Shown in pieces: positions 13,197-24,300 of a stretch of 64,000 bases of DNA. Every line of letters begins with the position of its first letter. Position 1 is the stretch's first letter. The position numbers and the translations under genes were made by a program. This DNA comes from Psoroptes ovis (taxonomy: Eukaryota > Arthropoda > Arachnida > Sarcoptiformes > Psoroptidae). Location: assembly GCA_002943765.1 (NCBI GenBank), contig PQWQ01000010.1, positions 374,501 through 438,500 of the forward strand, in the 5' to 3' direction. The notes under the pieces were generated by a model that did not search any database, was not told the origin of the DNA, and saw only the letters and a list, made by a program, of their open reading frames with translations.

Positions 13197-14364
13197 TCAT
13201 AAAAATTTATCAATATCCAAATATAAAATTGATAATAAACAGCTGTCATGTTTAATAACACGAATTGATTGTTGTAATTTTTCCAAATTAAATAATCGAT
13301 TTTGTAGTAATTTTCTTTGTCGTTGAATGAATTCATTGATTCGATTGAATATCAATTGATAATTGGAATTGAATAATTCAATGAACAAACTGTCCCAAAC
13401 ATTTATTTCATCGATCCATTGCAAACATTGTGATGGCCAATGTTTTTCTCGTTCTTCATAATACATACACTGAAATAGATGATTACGTTTATCATTTAAA
13501 TTTAAATATATTTGTATTATCTGTGAACAACGATCATTCAATTGACATAATTCCAAATGTTCATCTTTGGTGAATAACTTTATCATTGGATCATTGGATT
13601 CGGTTTTTTCAGCTGTCAAGTTTAGTGATTTTAAATTATCATCAACAATTTGTTTATAATAATTAAGCAATTCGTATATGGCAAAACATATTTGCCGTAA
13701 TGGATCGGACTGGTAATTGTAATTGTTTATCGTTTCGGTGAATGAATCAGACGATTGCTGATTGCTAACATGATAATTCCATTGCCTGAGGAAATTTTGT
13801 CTTTTTTCAATTATATTCCCATATATTTCAATTTGTTTCAGCAAATAATCGACAGCGAAATTTGTATCGATAAAATTCAATTTGTATTCAGTGGCTGATT
13901 GATAATATTTACGAAAAAGCGAGGATATTTTGGCAAAATTATCATCATACAATTTTTTCCGGATTCTTTTCTGTTTATCATCATCATCTGTATCGAATGG
14001 TGGTATCAATACCGATGATAAAGGTCGATCGCTTCGATTTCTTTTGTCAGATAGATTTTCCATTGAATGATAATATTTCACTAAACTTTTTCGCTGTTTC
14101 CAATTGTCTAATAATTTTGTTTGATTATTCCATCGGCTGTTTATTTATAAATAAATAAAATTAAAAACAATTAATTCCAAGATTTGCAACTTACTGATAA
14201 TAATTATCAATCTTTTCATTTTCCAATTTACGCTTTGAATCGGATTCATATTTTTTCGCTAATCGTTTTTCAGTCGTATATTTATCACCAGGAACCAGAT
14301 ACCATGGATTTTTTGAACTTGTTTCAGTCGAAATGGATCGTTTACCATGTGATGATCGAGGCAT
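13197..14364 (-). CDS. Uncharacterised helical protein, 369 aa
   Basis: Two exons, 14195-14364 and 13197-14136, joined in phase by a 58-bp intron (donor GTAAGT, acceptor ACAG). The ATG at 14364 (MPRSSHGKRSIS) is preferred to an upstream in-frame ATG at 14454 because it starts a charged, nuclear-type N-terminus rather than a random hydrophobic stretch. The N-terminal 100 residues are strongly basic (KRLAKKYESDSKRKLENEK, KQRKRIRKKL-like runs). The rest is predominantly helical, with Leu/Ile and Gln/Asn, ending in a coiled-coil-like stretch (RINEFIQRQRKLLQNRLF). No signal peptide or membrane segment. I do not recognise the family. Its 3' end abuts the synthetase gene; its 5' end faces the pseudouridine synthase gene. 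Intact frame across a well-formed intron supports a real gene. Confidence 0.75.
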
Positions 14365-14706
14365 TGTCGATGATTTATTGATGACTAATAACACGAATAA
14401 AATTTCATTTTGCTTTAAATCGTGATTCAATACAATTTTTAGTTTAAATGACAAATTAATATGATCACCAATGGCAACCAGAGAAAAAAAAATTCAAAAA
14501 TTTAAAATTTTTTTAATACAATACAAGTTTATCAGCAATTCCACCATGTATAAAAATGGTTTCGTATCATGTGATTTTTTCAAAAAATTTTAAATTTTTT
14601 TTACATCATAATTTAATATGTTTTAATTCTGATTAATCTAATGATAAAAAATTATCATTTTTGGACAATTGTCATTAATTTGAGGAAGAAAATTCTCGAA
14701 AAAATT

Positions 14707-16174
14707 ATGAGCAGCCCTTCAGCATCGATTAAACGTAAAACATGTGATGAAACAATCGACAAAGATGATCAACAACAAGAAATATCAACGTCAAAATTGA
14801 AGAAAAAACGCCTGATGAATAACAGAGCAAATATTTTGATTGATGATGATTCATTAGATGTGTCCGATTATTATGTTGAAAATGGAAATCGTAAAGTATA
14901 TCCATACTATTATACTTATCATTCTTATTGTAAAGGTAGATGGTTAAATAAAACACTGGGTGAATTATTTGCTGATGAATTCCGTGCATTGTCAACGGAA
15001 AAAATAGCACATCGCATCGATAAAGGTTTACTGCAAGTAAATAATGGAAAAGTTCCTTTAGATTATAAACTGAAACCTAATGATTTTATTTCGCATCGTA
15101 TTCATCGCCATGAATTTCCTGTGTTAGCAGCACCAATACCGATTATACATTCGGATGAAGAATTATTGGTCATTGATAAGCCACCATCATTACCGGTTCA
15201 TGCATGTGGTAAATTTCGTTTCAATTCCATTATATCTGTACTGGAAAAGGAGAATAAATTCACTGATTTGCATGGTAAATTTTAACTTACTTTTACTATG
15301 AATCTATTATTCAAAACAAATCAATAGTTTTACATCGATTAGATCGTCTGACATCTGGAATTATGATTATGGCCAAAACAAAAGCAAAGGCACAAAAACT
15401 GCATGAAGAAATGAGAAATCGTGAAATGCATAAAGAATATTTATGTCGCGTTGAAGGCGAATTTCCAGAGTAAGTTCCAGAATAATTAATGTATAATTTA
15501 GAATTGAATTTCATTCCACATTGAATAGGGAACCGATTGAATGTGATCAACCAATCGAAACTTTAGATCATCGAATCGGTATTTGTATCGTATCACCGAA
15601 CGGTAAACCAAGTCGAACGAAATTCCAACGCTTGAATTATAATGGTAAAAGTTCAACCGTATTAGCTCTGCCATTAACCGGCCGTATGCATCAGATTCGT
15701 GTACATTTACAATATCTTGGACATCCAATCGTAAATGATAGCTTTTATAATTGTCCAGCAGTATTCGGTAAAAGCAAAGGTAAAAATGGTGATTATGATG
15801 GTAAAACACATGAACAATTATTGAAAGATTTGGATTGTGAACATTCAAAATCAATATTTATACTAAATAATGGTCATTTATTGAACGATGAACAACGAAA
15901 AACACGTGAAATGGATGAAAGAAATACGTATGCACTGAAAGCATTAGAACATTACACCACACAATCAATTTGGAATGAATTGAAAGCAAATTATGCGTTT
16001 AATAGTGATAAATATGTCAAAGATCCTGATTGTGAAGAATGTCAAAGCGAACCAATTGATCCAGTGTTGCATCAACAGCTGATATATTTACATGCATTAA
16101 AATATAAAGGCAAAGATTGGTCATTTGAAACGCAAAGGCCCGTTTGGTCGAAAGACACGTGGACTTTTGATTAG
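14707..16174 (+). CDS. RPUSD2: RNA pseudouridine synthase, RluA/RPUSD2 type
   Basis: Isomerises uridine to pseudouridine in RNA. Exons: 14707-15274, 15328-15469 and 15529-16174; 451 codons. After a charged N-terminus there is an S4-like segment (GRWLNKTLGELF, IAHRIDKGLLQVNNGKVPL), then the RluA catalytic core: VIDKPPSLPVHACG, the active-site loop VLHRLDRLTSGIM spanning the exon 1/2 junction with the nucleophilic Asp in HRLDR, KEYLCRVEGEFPE, and LPLTGRMHQIRVHLQYLGHP. The C-terminal CECQ-like piece (DCEECQSEP) and the L-W-terminated tail follow RPUSD2 more closely than RPUSD1/3/4. An in-frame ATG at 14641 would add 22 residues (hydrophobic plus Lys/Arg, perhaps a mitochondrial leader); 14707 is chosen because the sequence after it resembles a normal N-terminus. 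Confidence 0.92.
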
Positions 16175-16277
16175 AAATTTGAACTTGAATTTAAAAATAA
16201 ACGTCAATTTTTGAATTTATTTTGTATAATCATATGTTATCATAATATTTATAATTTCCATTTTGAGCAATGACCAA

Positions 16278-19210
16278 TCAATTCAATATAATCGATATTA
16301 TAACAATGATCAGTGTTGATATCAAATAAATTGATGTAAAACTTAAACATTTAGCCAGCCAATAAAAAATTGTGAATAAAAATATTTTAATCAAAAATTG
16401 ATATGATGCCATAAAACGTAAATTGATACGTGGTGGTAGTTTTATGATTTTGATCATTTGTTTATATTGATGCGCTTTTTTCAATTGATCATCATGTTGA
16501 TCATTTTGGATCAATTGTTTTTCATATCGGACATATGATACAGGTTTAGCCAAAAACAGTCGCATTAATTTGCCATAAATATTTGGACGATCATAATTCG
16601 TTTCGAATATTTTACCAAATTTTTGATTTAGCAGAGTTGATAATAATAATGTTAATCGTACCAATATCGATATTTCAAATGACCGTGTCGGTTGTGTATC
16701 GGGATTTTCATCAAGCAGATTATTTTTCGATCGTATTTGACCATAGAGATCATATAATCTAATTTGTCCATTCATAATTTGTTCTAAACCATATTCAGTC
16801 AACATAGGTACGCCATCATTATTTATTTTATAAATATCTGTCGTTGGTGCTGCTGTTGTCAATGTAGATTTATTATCATTATTATCATCACTGAACTTTT
16901 GTGAATTAATCAATATTGTCTGGATACTTTGTTCAGGTATATCAAATATTTTAGAAATATATTCGATTGACATATTTAAATGATTACGTATTTTATCATA
17001 ATTTACGGTTCTGGATTGTTGAGCATAGCATGATTGCTGATTATCTGTAGGGTCGCATGTAAAAAAATTGATAATCGATTGTAACCAACTATTATTATTG
17101 GTATTATTATCGATTGATGACTTGTCATTGATTGCTTGTTGCTGTTGTTGTTTAGTTGATTTATCTCTTAATATTTCATTAACATAATTCAATGATTTTG
17201 CAATTTTCATTAATAATTCAATGATTTGATTACGGAAATTTGTTGAAAATATTGAAACATAATCCATTTGAAATAATTCATTCAGCGAAGTGAACGATGT
17301 CGGTGTTGTATTCGATGCAGCATTACGATATGGAGAATGATTCTGATTGAATAAGATTGATCTTTGATGTGTTTGATTAGGATTATTATAACCGACAGTT
17401 GTTGATGCATTCAAGAATCGTAATTCAGCAATTTTCAACATTTCTTTCAAATCATTTTGTCCAAATATTTTCAGTATTCGATACAATAATAATGAATTAT
17501 TTGTTGAACATAAATCTAGCTTTGTTCGTATGAAACGTTCGATTACTTGTTGAAATAATTTCGTATAAAATATTAAATTTTCATCAACAAATTGTTGCCA
17601 ATCGCCAATATTATTTATTGAAGTCGATAATATCTCATTATTATTATCATTTGCCGAACGATTTATCGATGTATAACGCCATGGTTGTATGTAACTCAGC
17701 CATGTTTCCAATGGTATACGAAATGATGAATCATTTGGCCATCGGTCAAAAACAATGTAGAAAAATGTGAACAAATTCTTTTGTATAATATATTTCGATG
17801 ATAATGATGATGTCGTTGACCATATTGATCGCTTAATATCATCCAATGAATGCTGATTTGAATGATTATCAGCGAAATAATTCGATGTTTGATGTAATAT
17901 GAAATTATTCCGATTATTTTTATCCAACATCATACTATTACTATTACAAAAATAATGTAAATGTTTAATAAATATTCGTACACAACGCATATGTTCAATG
18001 GTGATATTGAATTGTCCACCAACAATTCTTTTTGAACGATTACCACTGATATTGTTATTGATTGAATAATCATGATGTTGTTGTGGCTGATTATTATCAA
18101 TTTTAAATGGATTTGTTAACCATATTTCTGACAATATTCGTATTACAATATCACATTTTTGTGTTATATTCCCGATCAATTCATTGTGATAATCATAGAT
18201 TGAATTTTGTTGCAGCTGTTGTTGCATTTGTTGATTTGGAAATTGATTGAACATTTTTGGGTTCAATATCGATGATGGACGATTATTGCTAGTGTATGAA
18301 TCATTTCGATCATAAAATGATTGACTATTGAATTGTTGCTGCTGTTGTTGATTATTTAATGATGAAAGATTCAACAGATTTGTTGTGGTCGATGATAGCG
18401 CATTCCAAATGCTTGAAGGTGATTTCAAATTGGAATCATTTGTTGCGAATGATTTATTATTCTTATTTGAAAACATTGGTGATTTCAACAGCTGATTTAT
18501 GTCCACGATTGGAATGAAGAATTCAAGATAATTTTCCAATAAAATATAACACAATACTTTTAATGATTCTTCATTATTACAATGATTGATCATTGGCGAC
18601 ATGTTGAATGTTTCACGTGTAATGAATGATGCAAAATGTATGAAATAGAATTCAAATGCATTCAAACAAAGCATCGAAGTGGATGGAGAATACTTATCGA
18701 GAAAATATGAACCATTTTCAAAACCATTCGCCATGAATGAAGATGGCAAATTAGAAATTGGAAATTCATAACGTAATGCTTGATCATTAATGTTCATTAA
18801 ATGATGTATCAGATGAAAAATTGGTCCATCAATACACAGGAAATTATATAAAACATCAAATTCATTCGATGCAAAATCTTTGGTGATTGTTTTCAACTGC
18901 CAATTATTCATAAATTGATTATTACAACCAAATATATCTTCAATGATCAACACAAAACGATGTTGCATTTCTTTTATATTAATCGATATTGATTCATATA
19001 TCAAATCTGTTAAAGCTCTACACTTTACAATTATATTTGATTCTTTTAATGCATTTTCGAAACGTATTTGAAACTATTTAAGAAGAGAGAAATGATAAAT
19101 ATTAACTCAACTAATTTCGATTGAAACATCAAATTTACCGGCAATGTCATGTATCCTTGATCAGACATCGGAGAAATTGAATTCATTTGTTTAAAAGGTG
19201 ATTGTGCCAT
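16278..19210 (-). CDS. SMPD4: SMPD4-like (neutral sphingomyelinase 3) membrane protein
   Basis: SMPD4 proteins sit in the ER/nuclear envelope and have been assigned neutral sphingomyelinase activity (family knowledge). Exons 19139-19210 and 16278-19073 give 955 codons, somewhat longer than the vertebrate protein because of Gln- and Asn-rich inserts near 17110-17140 and 18200-18350. Family landmarks in order: IEDIFGCNNQ, YEFPISNLPSSF, LNAFEFYFIHFASFITRETF, MRCVRIFIKHLHYF, FRIPLETWLSYIQPWRY, VDENLIFYTKLFQ, LTEYGLEQIMNGQIRL, TRSFEISILVRLTLLLSTLL, INLRFMASYQFLIKI. The last ~45 residues form one or two hydrophobic segments, as in the family's C-terminal anchor. The first exon encodes only 24 residues, and its ATG is the first in frame after the acceptor-to-donor match. 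Confidence 0.9.
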
Positions 19211-21393
19211 TGTAAATCAAATAATATCAATTCAATTTATTTAATATGTTTGATTCAATCGAAAAATGACATTAAAATCTTCAATCAAAACGGTTGAAAA
19301 ATACGAAAATGATCACATGTTCCAAAGAGACTATTACCACCTGCAGTATCTTCAACTGCGCTTCGGATGAAAATAGACACATTCGAAAAAAAATGCGGGA
19401 AATTCAAATTTTTTGAACCTTAATTTTTGTTTTTTTTTAAATAAAAAAAAATACGGCATAATAAACATGCCAGACATTTATTTATTCACATCAAATAATA
19501 GAAAGAGTTGCATCCGAAAACCTAATTAAGATCATTCGATAACGGGTTACACAAAAAAAAACATAAGAAAAAAATTTACGTAAATAGAAAAAAATGAATG
19601 AAATAATTGTCAATAAGGGATAATGATGTTTTTTTACTCTTCGAAATTTAATCCAAAAATAAAAATTATGAAAATCTAGTTCATATGAATATATTCCTTT
19701 CAACATTATTATTATAAATAATAATCACTGAATTATGATTGAAATATGCCATCGAAAGCTTAAAATACATGGTGAACAAAAATAAATGTAATCACATCGA
19801 CAAACAGTGTTGATGAATTGAGTGGAATGAGTTGAATATTTGAAAAAAAAATATTTGAATTATTGCCAGGAACATTAAGAAATATATTTTTTTTTTGTTT
19901 AAAAAAATTCAAACAAAGACATTTGAATACACAGAGATTAATAATACATTGCGAATCACGATTATTTTTAAATTATTTAAATTTAAATTTAAAAATAATT
20001 ATTTTAGCTTTGTGTTTGCTCGGTTCTTCATAGAATTCCATACAAAATGTATTCGATAGAATGTAATTCGACACATCTGTCAATACACGCATTTGGATTC
20101 ATTATTACTGTGAATAAATGGATAAATATTCGCTTTGGAATTCGATTATCGACCAATTTCTCATCATTTTTCTTTGATTGTTGAAAGCTAAGAATAAATG
20201 AAGATCCCCTGAACACACACACATATCCGTATCGAATACGAAATACAATACGATTCGGAAAAATGATAATTACGAGAATTACATTCAAAGACAAAAGTCT
20301 TTGAATTTTTTTTTGCTTATTTCAAATATTCTTAAGGAAAATATGTGTGGCATATATGACCGAAATGCACGCACATACACGACAACAATCGCAAATTCTT
20401 TAAGAATTTTTTCTTTAAGTCGCCCACAATTCTTTTCATTTTTTTAAATTCGTAAATTTGGCGACATAATTCATCATTTGCATTCGGCTGCTAGCAAAAA
20501 TAATGATGATGGAAATTCATATCATATTCATATGAATTCATTGATTGTATGTACTCGCTGCTTAAAATTCTTAAACCCGAGAAAGAATTCGAACACGAAG
20601 ATTTTTAAGGAAATTTTCTTAATTTTTAAATATGTTCTCTTTTTCTTTAAGATGCAATCGAATAAAGAATTCGTAGTTCTTCTTCATCTTCAATTCTTGG
20701 CTGTTCGTGGCTATGATCATCATCAAAGAATCCCGTATATGTTTATCATTGTTGATCATTGTGTTCATTGTTTGGTTGTTGTCGTGGTTAATGCTTTAAT
20801 AATGCTTTAATATTGTTTGTTAATGCATTGATTCATGCATGAACATCCATCCATATAGTTTGATTATTCCTCTTCGTTTGTTCTTCGATGTTTACATGTA
20901 TTAAATCCATTCAAATATGATTCTGTTGTTGTTCAGGATAATAATAATAATTATGATCGTAATCCATTCGAATTGAATTGTGAATACATCGGTGAATATC
21001 TTAAAGCATCCACCACCAAACTACATTATTTCACCTTAACCTTTTTTTTGTTGATTCGGTTTGCTTCGAATGAAGAAAAAATGTTTTTAAATTTTCGAAT
21101 TAATTCAATTCATTAATTCATCTGTTGTCGTTCGGGTGTTTGTGCTCGTGTGTTTGTGTTGCTGCGTTTGTTGCTGTTGTGAAATCATTCATAAATTCAA
21201 TTCGTGTATGATCAACATACGAACGATGATGATGATCATGATGATTAAGATGATAATAATTAAATACAAATAAGATATGAATGATAATGTTTGATTAATT
21301 GATTAATTAATTTTTTATCTTAAATTGTGAATTGTGAATTGTTTGAAAATTTTTGTCATAATTCATTTATTCATTCATTCATTCATTTGAAAG
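19211..21393. other. Intergenic region upstream of Unc-89 (head-to-head with SMPD4)
   Basis: 2.2 kb of AT-rich DNA with no supported gene. Short open frames here (for example 20478-20810) have random composition. It should hold the SMPD4 promoter, the main Unc-89 promoter and Unc-89 5' UTR exons. A perfect 13-bp inverted repeat lies at 19961-19999. TTCA/ATTC runs precede the Unc-89 start (21365-21388). Confidence 0.55.
19961..19999. repeat. AT-rich inverted repeat (13-bp arms)
   Basis: ATTATTTTTAAAT at 19961-19973 is exactly complementary to ATTTAAAAATAAT at 19987-19999, with a 13-base loop that itself contains TTTAAATTTAA. Pure A/T arms make chance formation plausible. Confidence 0.6.
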
Positions 21394-24300
21394 ATGTCTT
21401 ATATGAGATCATCATATAAAACATCATCATCATCATATCGTTTCAGTAGTGATGATGCCGGTGGTACTGGTACCGGCAGTAGCCGTTTCGGTACATCATC
21501 AATATCATCATCGACATCAAGATTTCGTTCTTCAGCTTTGGATGATGATTCGTTTGGTGTATCATCATCATATTCAACACGTCGTTCGACTAATTATGAA
21601 CCATCATCATCTTACGCAAGAAATTATGATGATGATTTAGGTATCTCATCATCATCAAGACATCGTACATCGATTCAAGCTACATCATCGCGATTGACTG
21701 GTAGTGCTTTGGATAGTGATTATGATATGCTTGGTGATGGCGCTACATCGACAAGTCGTTATAAATATAAAATAACAAGTATCGCTGATGATGATGATGA
21801 TTTAGTCGGTTCATTGTCGAGTAGTCGAAAATATTCACGTAATTATAGCCGTGATGAAAATGAACCACCATCATCATCATCAAGATTTTCAAGATATTCA
21901 AGCATGGAATCATCATCGATTCGTGATAATCGAGATGATGATGATTATAATATGGCTACATCAACAACAACAACACGAAGACGAACAAAATTAAGTTATC
22001 TAAATGAAAACATTGACATTGATGATGATGATAATAGTAGTCGATATGGCCGACGATCATATCAACAATCAACATCATTAGGTTATGATGTTAAATCACC
22101 ATCAGTGACCGATGATACTGATAATCGTTTTTCATCATCATATATGGATTACAATAGTGGTAGACGTCGTAGTAGTCAAACATCGATACAACCATCAACA
22201 CCATCGACAACAATAAATCGTTCATTATCACGTATGGATTCAAAAGATGTAAGTGTTTTTTGAATTTGAATTTCTTTTATTTATTTTGAAGAATTTAATA
22301 CGATTTAAGATTCAAATGATGATTATAATTCTATTTTTATAAAAAAATAGAACAATATATCATTCACATGTAAAAAAAAAAACCCAAATACCAAAAAAAC
22401 ATTTTGAATAAGGAAATTCAACAATAAACAATATACAAGTATTCAAAGAGTTGAAAACAATAAAACAATTTAAGGAAATGAGATCAATGAGCAAACAACA
22501 GACAGCATATGTGCATATTCAATGTGTATTTAATGAAATATTTGAATAATATTAGGTTGTCCGAAAAGTTCTGGCCGATTTTCATGTGGCAACTCTATTG
22601 ATTAATCGGAATGAACTTTTCGGACAATCTAATAAAAATTATGATTTTTTTAGTATGAACAGGCAGAAGAAGCTATTTGAGCTTATTAATTTGAAAAATT
22701 GAATGTCTGCAAATGATGATAATCATTGAATTATGATGATGATGATGATTATGATTGCCACAACCACAATCAAGCTTTTGGTTGATTGATTAATGATAAT
22801 TTGGTGCGAAAAGATTAACGAAAGATTTTCGAATTTTTTGATTATTTCTTGGCCGTCAGATTGCGTAATAATCAGAAATTTAAAATCGACAAACAAAATC
22901 TTCTCGAGCAAAATATCACGAAGAAAATGCTCGAAGAGAATTAAGAAATAATCGTTTATTTTTGTATTTCTAAGAATTCTTAATATATCAAAATATTACA
23001 CTAATCACTTTGTATTTATAAGCTTTAAATACAAGTATATTATCATGTCATCATCAACAAAAATTTGTCATAGCAATTTTGTATTGTTCTGTTGTATGTG
23101 TGGTGCCATACATGTAAATGGCCCTGGTTTTTTTTTCATTCATCGACGGGGTTTATTAGAATTTAATTTTTCTTCAATTTCTTAAAAAATTTTTCTTTGA
23201 TTAATTCTTGAATAATTCAAAGACGATAAAGAAATTTTCAAGTTTAAATTCTCAAAGTGAATATATTCTCACCAATGTAATCATTGACTATTGAATTTAC
23301 TAATAATAGAACGTGTAAAGATGTATATTCATTCAAATTCGGCAATCAACCAAAAATTCCTTTGAATTTTTCATCATTTTAAATATTCAAATTTTGAATA
23401 TTTAATAATGAATTATATGATGATCGCATTGTAATCGCATATAGACACAAACATAGATCATAATGATCATAGACACATACACGCATTAATCAATGAATGA
23501 ATGAATGAATGAATGGATGAATATATTTTTAAATATTTCTTAATTTGAATAATGAATAATTTGTAACTTGAATATCTATTCGAGTCTATACGAATGAATT
23601 GAATTGAATTTTGAATTAAAACAAAGGATAAATGTTTTAAAAATGTTAAAATATGAAAAATAATTTATTTATTTATTCATAAATACATTACCATTTATTA
23701 ATTTCTCTCATTGCCATTTGTATTCATTGTTATTATTTATTATTCATTCATTATGATTATGATTATCATTACCAAAGCCATACATACAATGATGATGATG
23801 ATGATGATCTGGATTTTAATATATGTTTTAATCAATTAGTTTGTTAGCTAGTTGGTTGGTTGGTTAGTTGATTTATTCATTTATCTGTTTAGTCATTTAA
23901 TTCAGCCATTTAGCCACTTAATTCATTGATTAAAATGTGTAAATTGTTTAAAAATAAAACCTAAGAAATTGAAGATCTTATAAGAAATTGAAGATAATTC
24001 GACAAAAAGAAAGACCTTGAAATTTTTCATTTTTAAACGAATAAACAAGATTTATTTTGTTATTGAACATGTTCTTAAAATGAATAATTATTATTATTAT
24101 TATTAATGTTGTAGTGTTTTTTATGTGAATCTTAGTTGTTCAATTGATGATAATGAATTTTCAATGTTGTGTGATTCAATTTTTCGTAATTTGAATTTGA
24201 ATCAATCAATGAATGAATTTCGTGTTTTTGAATTTTGAATTTTTTCGATTACGTCCTTTGTGTATTTTCGCCATTTTTCATCGATTTTGTTCGATTCCGA

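Noticed and set aside
20478..20810. 110-codon open frame upstream of Unc-89
   Set aside because: Composition is random (Phe/Val/His runs), no splice partners, no recognisable domain; likely part of Unc-89 upstream non-coding DNA.
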